Shown here one piece after another: positions 25,352 through 34,714 of a DNA stretch of 34,714 nt. This DNA comes from Bradymonadales bacterium. Its GTDB lineage: Bacteria; Myxococcota_A; UBA9042; PWKZ01. The translations under genes were made by a program, and so were the position numbers. Location: NCBI GenBank assembly GCA_003559575.1, contig PWKZ01000192.1, forward strand, positions 1-34,714, written 5' to 3'. Position 1 is the stretch's first letter. The number at the start of each line of letters is the position of its first letter. The notes under the pieces are model-generated. The model saw only the letters and a program-made list of their open reading frames with translations, ran no database searches and was not told the DNA's origin.

Positions 25352-26911
25352 ATGACCGCCGAGCACCGCGATTTCGATCCGCTCAGGCCTTATGTGACCA
25401 ACCTCGATCAGGACGTCTACTGCATTCGCGGGCTGCCCCCCGAGGTGGCGGCGGTACTATTCGCGTATGTCAGCCGCAGCCCGAATTCATTTCGCGACAA
25501 CCTGCGCGCTCTGATTGAAGCCGGCGATCTTCAGGGCTTGACCGGCCGGGTGGAGTCCGCCGGCGATGAGGCGTCATTTGCAGGGGCGAAGCGACGCGCC
25601 GAGCGTTTTCATAAGAAGTGGGTGGTGGGCTATGGGCACGCTTCAGTGGCCGAGCACGCCACCTTGCGCTTCGCCCTCGAGTCGGTCTCGATCATCGCGA
25701 GCAAGGTGCTCGAGGACAACCGACTCGGGAGCTACACCGAGAAGAGCACTCGCTATCAACGCTTCTCCCCCGACGATTTCATCGTGCCGCCGGATCTCGC
25801 CGGGAGCAGCGCGGGCCGCCTTCTCGAGGAGACCTGTCGGATGCTGTTGGCGCGCTACGACGCTTTTCAGGGGCCGCTCGAGCGTCATGTGGCCTCCCTC
25901 TGGCCGCGCGTGCCGAGCGTCTCCGAGGGGGCGTGGCGAAGAGCCGTCGCGGCAAGGGTCTTCGATGTCAGCCGCTACTTGATGCCGGCCGCGACTCGCA
26001 CGGCGCTCGGTGTCACGATGAACGCGCGGGTTGCGACCCACGCCATCAACAAGCTGCTCTCCCATCCGCTCGCCGAATGCCGCGCGCTGGGCGCTTCGAT
26101 GCTCGCCGAGGGGCGCAAGATATGTCCCACTCTCCTGCGTCACGCCGGGCCCAAGGCCTTCCTCTCGCATTCGGCGGGGGCTTGCGCCGAGTTTGGGGTG
26201 TCTCTGCCGCCCGCGGGGGCCGGCGCGCGAGAGAACTCGGTCAAGCTCACGGCCTTCGACGCCGATGGCCCCGAGCGGGTCATCAAGGCGTTGCTCTTCG
26301 AGCTTGGCGGGCCGGACGCGGCGACCCTTGATGATTACGTTCGTAACCTCGACGGCGCCACTCGCGTTCGGATTATCGAGGCCGCTCTCGCCAAGCGCGA
26401 CTCCCACGACTGGCCCCCGCGGGCGTTCGAGATGGCGCGCTATGTGATGGAGGTGACGATCGATTACGGTGCTTTTCGTGATATCCAGCGGCACCGCATG
26501 GCGACGCAGCTCTCACCCCCGCTCGACGTCTCGCTCGGTTATGAGACCCCGCCGGAGCTGCGCGGAGCCGGGCTCGAGGAGGAGTACCACGACACAATGC
26601 GGCAAGCGGCGACGGCATGGGGCAAGCTCGCTGAGGTGTCGCCCCTGGTTGCCCAGTATGTGGTCCCCTTGGCGTATCGCAAGCGAGTCTTGTTCGATTG
26701 GAATCTGAGGGAGATCGAGCACTTCGTCAAGCTGCGATCCGGGCGCGAGGGGCACCGTTCATACCGTCATATCGCCTGGGAAGTGGCCGACAGGGTGGCG
26801 GAGGTCCATCCCGAGCTGGGGAGGATCCTGACCGTCGATCGCCAGGAGTACTCTCTTGAGCGGCTTCTGGCCGAAGAGCGCGCGGCGCGGCGGCGCGCCG
26901 CGGCAGAGTAG
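25352..26911 (+). CDS. Tandem ThyX-like (FAD-dependent thymidylate synthase family) protein
   Basis: 519 residues, more than twice the usual ThyX length. The N-terminal half has GHASVAEHATLRFALESVS (from about 95), then DNRLGSYTEKSTRYQRFS, which aligns with the RHRxxSxxxxSxRY motif except that the first Arg and His are lost (DNR at 122-124). It continues with a ThyX-like DVSRYLMPAATRTALGVTMN. The C-terminal half carries an intact RHR at 380-382 (RDIQRHRMATQLS) and QYVVPLAYRKRVLFDWNLRE, matching the same C-terminal segment of ThyX. The protein thus seems to be two fused ThyX domains with unequal motif retention. ThyX makes dTMP from dUMP using FAD, CH2-THF and NADPH; activity here is not assured. 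AGGAG lies 6 nt before the ATG. Confidence 0.85.
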   Translation: MTAEHRDFDPLRPYVTNLDQDVYCIRGLPPEVAAVLFAYVSRSPNSFRDNLRALIEAGDLQGLTGRVESAGDEASFAGAKRRAERFHKKWVVGYGHASVAEHATLRFALESVSIIASKVLEDNRLGSYTEKSTRYQRFSPDDFIVPPDLAGSSAGRLLEETCRMLLARYDAFQGPLERHVASLWPRVPSVSEGAWRRAVAARVFDVSRYLMPAATRTALGVTMNARVATHAINKLLSHPLAECRALGASMLAEGRKICPTLLRHAGPKAFLSHSAGACAEFGVSLPPAGAGARENSVKLTAFDADGPERVIKALLFELGGPDAATLDDYVRNLDGATRVRIIEAALAKRDSHDWPPRAFEMARYVMEVTIDYGAFRDIQRHRMATQLSPPLDVSLGYETPPELRGAGLEEEYHDTMRQAATAWGKLAEVSPLVAQYVVPLAYRKRVLFDWNLREIEHFVKLRSGREGHRSYRHIAWEVADRVAEVHPELGRILTVDRQEYSLERLLAEERAARRRAAAE

Positions 26912-26987
26912 ACCCGCCGCGCGGCCTGCCATAACCGCGGATCTCGCTCATCCCCGTTGGCGCTGATTTTTTGCGATCCCCCTGGGA

Positions 26988-27749
26988 TCAGCGCTCCTCC
27001 AGCGTCACCAGCACATCGCGCACCTCGCCACGGGAGAGATCGAAGCTCTCGACCCCGAGCCACGCCCCAATCCCCGCGCCGTCGATCCCGGCGACCTCGA
27101 CGGTCAACGGTTCGGCATAAAGCCCTTCGATCAAGACCCCGCGCAGCGGCCCCGCCTGCTCCGCAGGGGGGAGCTCGTCGCGGTAGTCGCTCAGGTCGCA
27201 GCGGACGGTGCGCTCGTAGATCTTGTTGCCACGCATGTCGAAGACCAGGATCTCGACGTCGTCGATCCCGTTACTGGCGCACATGAGCCCGTTTTCAAAC
27301 GTCCAGTTGACGTAGATTGATCCCTGGCGCGCCGACAGCAAGATCTCCTGGGGAGCCGCCTCACGGTTCGAGCGCACTTCGAGCCCCTTGAAGAAGCCCT
27401 CGAACGTGGCCTCGGCAGGGTCGCGTTGACGGCTTTTCGCAGCCTGGGCCAGAGGATAACCAAGAACACGGACGTCATACTTGCCCGGGCGGACCCTCTC
27501 GAATTGGATGCGCTGCGAATCACAATCGCCGCTCGCGACGTCGTAGATTTCGCCGCGGTGGATGAGCTCCACCTCGACCAGGCCGATTTCAGCCGCCTCG
27601 CACCCACTACCGGCCCCCGATCCTCCGACACGCCAGCTTATCACCGCGCTGCCGTCCGGCGGCGAATCCGAGTCGCATCCCGTCTGGACGGTGCCCAGCG
27701 CCGGCAGCAAGAGAAGTGTTAGCAAGTAGATCTTTGTCTCGTAACTCAT
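26988..27749 (-). CDS. Putative lipoprotein of unknown function
   Basis: 253 residues from the ATG at 27747-27749, with CCTCC (GGAGG on the coding strand) 7 nt before it. An upstream in-frame ATG would add 27 non-signal residues. The N-terminus (MSYETKIYLLTLLLLPALG) is a signal peptide, and the nearest Cys (TVQTGC) makes an imperfect lipobox. The mature part is predicted beta-rich, with IQFERVRPGKYDVRVLGYPL, SIYVNWTFENGLMC and RGNKIYERTVRCDL resembling carbohydrate-binding or prealbumin-like beta domains. Three or more Cys could form disulfides. No family is recognised. It is divergent from the NlpC/P60-like lipoprotein across 178 bp of inverted repeats. Confidence 0.8.
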   Translation of the reverse strand: MSYETKIYLLTLLLLPALGTVQTGCDSDSPPDGSAVISWRVGGSGAGSGCEAAEIGLVEVELIHRGEIYDVASGDCDSQRIQFERVRPGKYDVRVLGYPLAQAAKSRQRDPAEATFEGFFKGLEVRSNREAAPQEILLSARQGSIYVNWTFENGLMCASNGIDDVEILVFDMRGNKIYERTVRCDLSDYRDELPPAEQAGPLRGVLIEGLYAEPLTVEVAGIDGAGIGAWLGVESFDLSRGEVRDVLVTLEER

Positions 27750-27756
27750 GAGCAAT

Positions 27757-27766
27757 CCTCCGGAGG
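27757..27766. repeat. 10-bp perfect palindrome overlapping a ribosome binding site
   Basis: CCTCCGGAGG covers the Shine-Dalgarno of the minus-strand lipoprotein gene. It could bind a dimeric regulator or fold in the mRNA and hide the site. Confidence 0.45.
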
Positions 27767-27815
27767 TCCGGGTCGTCACGCAGGTAATCCCAAGCTCGTC
27801 CAAGTTGCGAAAATT

Positions 27816-27851
27816 GGCCTCTCCACCCAAAAGCTCTTAAGCTTTTAGGCC
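27816..27851. repeat. Nested inverted repeats between two divergent lipoprotein genes
   Basis: An inner hairpin AAAAGCT (27829-27835), loop CTTA, AGCTTTT (27840-27846) is enclosed by GGCCT (27816-27820) and AGGCC (27847-27851) with an 8-nt bulge on one side. It lies midway in the 178-bp divergent region, consistent with an operator or a terminator-like hairpin. Confidence 0.45.
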
Positions 27852-27927
27852 GGAGGTCTCCTCGAAGGCGATGTTCGACCGGTCTTCGATGTCTGTCAAA
27901 AAAAACCACGGGGGTGAAATACAAGCG

Positions 27928-28662
27928 ATGCGTGCGTGGCGATTGATAGTGCTCCTGACGGTTTTGGCGGTGGCAAGCTGTGCCGGTTTGAATCCGGAGC
28001 CGGTGGGCTATGACTATGTGCTGGTCTTGTTCAACGAGCCGAACCTCGCCCGATTGGCGAGGGCGCGCGGTCGCCCCGCGGCATCCAAGCGCGCCGCCAC
28101 GCCGCAGGATCCAATCGAACACTCGGCGGTCACTGTCGGCGACGCGCCACGCGGCTGTCGCCGCGCTCAAACGCTGGCCACGGCGGCGCGATTGATGGGA
28201 TTCAAGAGCGCGTTCGACGCCGAGGGGTTTCTGCATCACATTTTGGAGGCCGGTGCGGTGAGGCTCGAAGGGGTAGGTGCGCGCCCCTCCATTCGAGATG
28301 TCTTCCGGGCGTTGCAAGCCTCTCGGCGGACATATGACCGTAACGACCCGGTGCCCGGCGATCTGGTCTTTTTCCACAACACCCATGAGAGCCAAGGTGG
28401 TGGGAGCGGAAACCACTGGTACTCCCTGGTCGGGGTGGTCGAAACCGTCGCCTCATCGGGGACCATCACCGTCATTGTGCCGTGGCGCGGCGAGGTGGTC
28501 AGGCGTTCCATGAATCTCGGTCAGCCGGAGGTCTGGCGCGTTGCCTCAGACGGGCCGGTGCTGAATGATGTGTTGCGCGAGAAGAAGCTGGGCGATTCCC
28601 CCAACACCCAGTACCTGGCCGGTGAGCTATACGCCGGCTTCGCCGCTCTCCCCGATGGGTAG
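27928..28662 (+). CDS. NlpC/P60-like lipoprotein lacking the catalytic Cys
   Basis: 244 residues from the ATG at 27928 (MRAWRLIVLLTVLAVASC), a short signal peptide with lipobox VASC; an in-frame ATG at 27871 would add 19 residues and spoil the signal. The body resembles the NlpC/P60/CHAP cell-wall hydrolase fold. FDAEGFLHHILEAG sits where the DCSGF/L motif with the nucleophile normally is, VPGDLVFFHNTHESQGGG matches PGDLVFF, and NHWYSLVGVVE matches the HVGIYLG His segment. The Cys nucleophile would be Ala, so the protein may be a non-catalytic peptidoglycan binder. Similarity is visual and the alignment is short. The ribosome binding site is weak (GGGGGTG). It ends 82 bp before the tRNA. Confidence 0.78.
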   Translation: MRAWRLIVLLTVLAVASCAGLNPEPVGYDYVLVLFNEPNLARLARARGRPAASKRAATPQDPIEHSAVTVGDAPRGCRRAQTLATAARLMGFKSAFDAEGFLHHILEAGAVRLEGVGARPSIRDVFRALQASRRTYDRNDPVPGDLVFFHNTHESQGGGSGNHWYSLVGVVETVASSGTITVIVPWRGEVVRRSMNLGQPEVWRVASDGPVLNDVLREKKLGDSPNTQYLAGELYAGFAALPDG

Positions 28663-28701
28663 CCGCCATTCTCAAACGTCATAATCGTCGGCCCATTCGG
28701 G

Positions 28702-28730
28702 TTGACAAGGCCGGGGTGTTCGGGTAAATC
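28702..28730 (+). promoter_or_regulatory. Promoter of the tRNA-Cys gene
   Basis: A perfect -35 TTGACA (28702-28707) is followed after 17 bp by a weak -10 TAAATC (28725-28730). Transcription would start only a few nucleotides before the tRNA at 28745. Confidence 0.55.
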
Positions 28731-28744
28731 CTTTCCGAGCCTGC

Positions 28745-28816
28745 GGCGGCATGGCCAAGTGGTAAGGCAGGGGCCTGCAAAGCCCTGATTCCCCAGTTCG
28801 AATCTGGGTGCCGCCT
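28745..28816 (+). tRNA. tRNA-Cys (anticodon GCA)
   Basis: A full cloverleaf folds. The acceptor arm is 28745-28751 with 28809-28815 (7 bp). The D arm is around GCC/GGC at 28754-28768. The anticodon stem is 28770-28774 with 28782-28786 (one G-U pair), and the anticodon GCA is at 28777-28779. The T arm is CCCAG (28792-28796), loop TTCGAAT, then CTGGG (28804-28808). The discriminator base is U (28816), as expected for tRNA-Cys. CCA is not encoded. It stands alone with its own promoter and terminator, and Cys demand is high in the next two genes. Confidence 0.95.
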
Positions 28817-28818
28817 TG

Positions 28819-28847
28819 AGGGCCCTCGAGAGAGGGCCCTTTTTTTT
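28819..28847 (+). terminator. Rho-independent terminator of the tRNA gene
   Basis: A perfect 9-bp stem AGGGCCCTC (28819-28827) / GAGGGCCCT (28832-28840) has a 4-nt loop GAGA and is followed by a T-tract to 28847. Confidence 0.9.
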
Positions 28848-29019
28848 GGGCAACTCATGATCACCGGGTTCCGTTCAGGTATACTCCTCTCCAAGGGCCT
28901 CCGAGTTGCGCCTGCTTGTTTAAGCGGGGCCAGGGTGGTAATCCTTGCGAAAACACGGAGCAGTCTAATGTCGGCGAATGCCGGCGGATGCCGGGACCGG
29001 ATGCTTGAGGTTTAAGACG

Positions 29020-32000
29020 ATGACTGAGTTTCGTTGGCTTGTCGGCTTGCTGATACTGACGTCGATGGCTGTCGCCTGTGGCGACGACCAGGGGACTCGC
29101 CCTGACGATGAGCGACCGCTCCCGACGGATGTCCGCGACACTCAAGAGGTGCTCGTCCCAGATGTCGATGAGGCCGCCGACACAGCCTCCGGCGAAACCA
29201 TCGGGGCTGATGTCGTCCCCGCGCGCCCCTGTCACAACGACGAGGATTGCATCGGCGCTTTTGGGGAGCTCAAGGGCTGCAACATCGCGCTCTGCGAGTT
29301 GTCGGACGACGGGGAGAGCGGGGTTTGTGTGCTCGGTTTTGCCGAAGACGGCACCGAATGTGACGACGGCAACGCCTGCACCACCGCCGCCTCGTGCTCC
29401 GCCGGAGTCTGTGTCGCCGAGCAGGGGGCCCTGCTCGACTGCGACGATGGCAATATCTGTACCGACAGCTCCTGCGATCCGGCCGTGGGGTGTGTGCACG
29501 AGCCCAATAACAGGCTGTGCGATGACGGCCTGGCCTGTACGGTGAGCAGCCGTTGCAGTGACGGAGTCTGCGTCGGTCAGCCCATCGACTGTGACGACGG
29601 CAACCCCTGCACCAACAATGTCTGTGTCGAACCCGGCGGCTGCCGGGTGACCTACAACAACGCGCCGTGCGACAACGGCAACGCCTGCACCGCCAACGAC
29701 TACTGCAGCGAGGGGACTTGCCGCGCGGGCGCCCAGATCTCATGTGATGACGGCAACCCTTGCACCGACGACTTCTGCCACTCCATCCACGGCTGTCGCC
29801 ACGTCTTCAACGAGCGCTCCTGCGACGACGGCAACCCTTGCACCCACGGGGATCGCTGTGTCGAGGGCGAGTGCGTCTCGGGCGATTACGTTCCCGGCTG
29901 TCCGGCCTGCGAGTACGACTGGGAGTGTTTGCCGTACGACGACGGAAACGATTGCACCGGACTGATGGCGTGTATCGAGGGCGAGTGCCGGATTTTGTCG
30001 GCCACGATCGTCGAGTGCCCGAAACCATCCGACCCGTGCGTCATAAGCCGCTGCGACGCCGAGACCGGCGAGTGTTACGAGGACCCTCTCCCGGACGGAG
30101 TGGCCTGTGACGACGGCGACAAGTGTACTCTCGGCGATGCATGTTTCGGAGGGGTCTGTGTCGGCACTCCGGTCATCTGCGACGACGGCAATCCTTGTAC
30201 CGAGAACCATTGCGATCCCGAGGTCGGCTGTCAACATCCACCGAACGACGGCGTCGCGTGTGACTTCGGCGATCCATGTGTCGGCGGCTCCACCTGTCAA
30301 GCGGGAGTCTGCATGCGTGGTCCCGACTTCTTGTGTGTCGATTGCACCACCGACGACGATTGCTCCGCCGTGGACGACGGCGATCTGTGTACCGGTGTGC
30401 TGCGTTGCTACGACGGAACCTGTCGGCTTGACCCGGAGTCGGTCGTCACTTGCGACACCTCCGGCGACGACGCGTGCTCGGAGACCCGCTGCGATCCGGC
30501 CACCGGCGAGTGTGTCCGCCACTCTCGGCCCGACGGCACTCCGTGCGACGACGGCCTGGTCTGCACGCTGAACGACGTCTGTCAGGCCGGAGTCTGCGAG
30601 GGCACTCCCATCGTCTGCGACGACGGCAATCAGTGTACAGAGGGGCAGTGCGACGAGGCGACCGGCGGCTGCGTCTTTATCGAGCGCGACTGGCCGTGCG
30701 ACAACGGCAACAAGTGCACGATCGGCGACATGTGCCGCGACGGCATCTGTGTTGCGGGCGAGCTCAAGGACTGTGACGACGACAACATCTGCACCGCCAA
30801 CTCCTGCTCGCCGACCGAGGGCTGCATCGCGACCTCCATCGATCGCCCCTGCGACGACGGCGACGCCTGTACTAGAAACGACCGCTGCATCGACGGTGAG
30901 TGCGTCGGTGAACCAATCGACTGCGACGACGGCAACCCCTGCACCGGGAGCTATTGCCACCCGGACGGCACGTGCAAGCACCCGCCGGTGGCCGGCCCTT
31001 GCGACAACGGCGACATTTGCACGGTCAACGACTATTGCGAGGCGGGAGTATGCATAACCGGCGAGCCGCGAGTCTGCGACGACGGCAACGAATGTACCAA
31101 GGGCCTCTGCGTTCAGGGCGAAGGATGTGTCTTCGAGCCCGTCGAAGGGCCCTGTTCGGACGGCGACGCCTGCACCACCGGTGATCGTTGTGTCGACGGC
31201 GAGTGCGTCCCCACCGGCGTGCGCGAATGTGACGACGAAAACCCATGCACCGACAACACCTGCGATCCCGACATCGGCTGCGTCTTCATTCCCAACTCCG
31301 ACCCGTGCGACAACGGCAACATGTGTACCGAGAATGATGTCTGCGTCGACGGCGAGTGTGTCGCCGGCAACACTGTCAACTGCGACGACGGCAACGTCTG
31401 TACCGACAACACCTGTCGTCCCGAGTCCGGCTGCCGCACCGTCTACAACACCGCCCCCTGCGACGCCGGCAACCCATGTACCGACGACGACTACTGCGAC
31501 AGCGGGCAGTGCTTCGAGGGGCCCAATTTCTGCACCGAGATCTGCGACAACGGCATCGACGACCGTCACAACGGACTCACCGACTGCGACGATCCGCAGT
31601 GCTTCGATCACCCGGCCTGCGAGCCGTGCGAGCCGGCCGGCGAGCTGTTCTGTGGCGATGTCCTCAACGGATCGCTCATGCACCCCGACGCCACTGATCG
31701 GGAGGATTCCTACGGTTGCAGCCCTCTCGACTTTTCGGGCCGCGAGTTCACCTACTTGCTTCAGCCCACCTGTCTGATGGAAGTCGAGATAATGGTCATC
31801 ACCCGGACGCCGAGTTCGGGGCCGAGCGACTTCATCCAGCTCTATGGGTTCGCCCTCAAGGATGAAAACGACCGCTGCGAGCCGGACAAGTGCATCGCCA
31901 TGGGCACGCCGCAGGATCGCGGCTCACGCTCCGAGACGCAGTTCAAGTTCACCGTCATGTACGATGAGGTCTACTACGTCGTCATTGACGGGTTGGAGGG

Positions 32001-32142
32001 GGATGAGGGCAGCTACGAGCTGTATGTGACCTGCCGGCCGTTCTCCTCCTACGAGAACTGCACCAACGGCGTCGATGACACCTGCAACGGGCTCACCGAC
32101 TGCGACGACCCCGACTGCTTTACCCACTCAGCCTGCCTGTAG
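29020..32142 (+). CDS. Large Cys-rich repeat (CTDC-type) lipoprotein
   Basis: 1040 residues from the ATG at 29020 (MTEFRWLVGLLILTSMAVAC), a signal peptide with lipobox VAC, so probably anchored to the outer membrane. After an Asp/Glu-rich linker, about 25 short repeats of the form CDDGNPCTxxxC alternate with a GxCVxG-type partner (about residues 105-840). The pattern resembles the Dictyostelium CTDC repeat (PF00526). Two copies, YDDGNDCT and VDDGDLCT, lack the first Cys. The C-terminus has a beta-sandwich like pre-peptidase C-terminal domains (GREFTYLLQP, YYVVIDGLEGDEGSYELYV) between two NGxDD...NGLTDCDDPxC motifs. It is likely a disulfide-bonded, Asp-rich, possibly Ca2+-binding surface fibre. 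GAGG lies 9 nt upstream. Confidence 0.88.
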   Translation: MTEFRWLVGLLILTSMAVACGDDQGTRPDDERPLPTDVRDTQEVLVPDVDEAADTASGETIGADVVPARPCHNDEDCIGAFGELKGCNIALCELSDDGESGVCVLGFAEDGTECDDGNACTTAASCSAGVCVAEQGALLDCDDGNICTDSSCDPAVGCVHEPNNRLCDDGLACTVSSRCSDGVCVGQPIDCDDGNPCTNNVCVEPGGCRVTYNNAPCDNGNACTANDYCSEGTCRAGAQISCDDGNPCTDDFCHSIHGCRHVFNERSCDDGNPCTHGDRCVEGECVSGDYVPGCPACEYDWECLPYDDGNDCTGLMACIEGECRILSATIVECPKPSDPCVISRCDAETGECYEDPLPDGVACDDGDKCTLGDACFGGVCVGTPVICDDGNPCTENHCDPEVGCQHPPNDGVACDFGDPCVGGSTCQAGVCMRGPDFLCVDCTTDDDCSAVDDGDLCTGVLRCYDGTCRLDPESVVTCDTSGDDACSETRCDPATGECVRHSRPDGTPCDDGLVCTLNDVCQAGVCEGTPIVCDDGNQCTEGQCDEATGGCVFIERDWPCDNGNKCTIGDMCRDGICVAGELKDCDDDNICTANSCSPTEGCIATSIDRPCDDGDACTRNDRCIDGECVGEPIDCDDGNPCTGSYCHPDGTCKHPPVAGPCDNGDICTVNDYCEAGVCITGEPRVCDDGNECTKGLCVQGEGCVFEPVEGPCSDGDACTTGDRCVDGECVPTGVRECDDENPCTDNTCDPDIGCVFIPNSDPCDNGNMCTENDVCVDGECVAGNTVNCDDGNVCTDNTCRPESGCRTVYNTAPCDAGNPCTDDDYCDSGQCFEGPNFCTEICDNGIDDRHNGLTDCDDPQCFDHPACEPCEPAGELFCGDVLNGSLMHPDATDREDSYGCSPLDFSGREFTYLLQPTCLMEVEIMVITRTPSSGPSDFIQLYGFALKDENDRCEPDKCIAMGTPQDRGSRSETQFKFTVMYDEVYYVVIDGLEGDEGSYELYVTCRPFSSYENCTNGVDDTCNGLTDCDDPDCFTHSACL
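29350..31530 (+). repeat. Tandem Cys-rich coding repeats
   Basis: Within the preceding lipoprotein gene, units of roughly 75-130 nt beginning TGYGAYGACGGCAAY-like (C-D-D-G-N) recur about 25 times in two alternating types. They differ at many third positions, so they are old enough to have diverged, or are under selection against recombination. Copies near 30,000 and 30,350 are degenerate. Confidence 0.85.
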
Positions 32143-32168
32143 TGATTAGTGTGCCGCGCGAGTAATTT

Positions 32169-34514
<2,346 letters not shown>

Positions 34515-34630
34515 GAATAATCGATCTCCTCTGGGGCGCGCTCGAGTCCGGCGCCGCTCGCCAGTTCGACACCCGAGGCTCGGCTCGCCGGAATATGTGC
34601 CAACCGCGCGTTTCGGCCGTTGCCGATATC

Positions 34631-34660
34631 AGCATAATGGAGCCCATCAAAAAATGCCAA
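34631..34660 (-). promoter_or_regulatory. Candidate promoter of the Gly-rich lipoprotein
   Basis: On the minus strand TTGGCA (34655-34660) and TATGCT (34631-34636) are 18 bp apart, matching -35 at 5/6 and -10 at 4/6. The leader would be about 110 nt. The remaining 34,515-34,714 bases hold no gene that I can see. Confidence 0.4.
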
Positions 34661-34714
34661 ACAACCCCGGCGTCCTCAATCGTCCACCGCGTCCGTGGAC
34701 CGAGGGGAGTGAGG

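Noticed and set aside
26969-26997. Overlapping hairpins between the ThyX-like gene and the convergent lipoprotein gene
   Set aside because: GATCCC/GGGATC and GCGCTGAT/ATCAGCGC can form, but neither is followed by a U-run in the direction needed, so I do not call a terminator.
29350-31530. Possible CRISPR array suggested by regularly spaced repeats
   Set aside because: The repeats are coding, in frame, of variable length, and show third-position drift; no cas genes are present.
29740-31683. 647-codon open frame on the minus strand opposite the Cys-rich repeat gene
   Set aside because: It mirrors the periodic GAC/TGC codons of the repeat on the plus strand, has no ribosome binding site, and encodes low-complexity Val/Ala/Gly text with no motif.

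Overview
This 34.7 kb window is GC-rich, gene-dense bacterial chromosome. Several features point to an anaerobic or facultative Gram-negative of the deltaproteobacterial/Myxococcota-like world. These are a TonB-dependent receptor, many lipobox-type signal peptides, very Cys-rich extracellular repeat proteins with CTDC-like and NGxDD..DCxDPDC motifs, and a heterodisulfide-reductase/Flx electron-transfer operon. The taxon is inferred from protein style only; no rRNA is present. No phage, transposase, plasmid or CRISPR signal is seen. No gene-free stretch exceeds 300 bases.

Layout. At 112-1773 (-) is an alanine/Na+ symporter-like AGCS carrier with an unusual ~100-residue inserted loop. At 2042-8084 (+) are a small lipoprotein, a 952-residue envelope protein ending in a GT51 peptidoglycan glycosyltransferase domain, a TonB-dependent receptor and a TrmO-type tRNA methyltransferase. 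At 8203-15021 (+) is a compact seven-gene operon, hdrC-hdrB-hdrA-flxD-(flxC)-(flxB)-flxA, with several ATGA/TGATG overlaps. It is predicted to encode a cytoplasmic NADH-linked, flavin-based electron-bifurcating heterodisulfide-reductase-like complex. At 15087-18426 (+) are an EamA-type transporter, a nitrilase-superfamily hydrolase translationally coupled to a GNAT acetyltransferase, and a bacterioferritin. A crotonase-fold protein (18451-19236, -) converges on the bacterioferritin.

At 19381-22937 (+) an NCS2-like permease is followed 2 bp later by a 616-residue protein with two complete radical SAM modules in tandem, each with its own C-terminal Cys cluster. Convergent to it is a 746-residue HEAT-repeat protein (22943-25183, -). 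Divergent from that, behind a T8G8 homopolymer tract, is a 519-residue tandem ThyX-like protein (25352-26911, +).

The last 8 kb is surface biology. It holds two divergent lipoproteins, one an NlpC/P60-like protein that appears to have lost its catalytic Cys, then a tRNA-Cys(GCA) with a good promoter and terminator. After these come a 1040-residue lipoprotein of about 25 Cys-rich repeats and a convergent 781-residue lipoprotein with a beta-helix plus long Gly-rich segments.

The most interesting items are the twin radical SAM protein with its permease, the tandem ThyX-like protein with an asymmetric active-site motif, and the two repeat-rich lipoproteins. The Hdr-Flx operon is the best-understood multi-gene system here.
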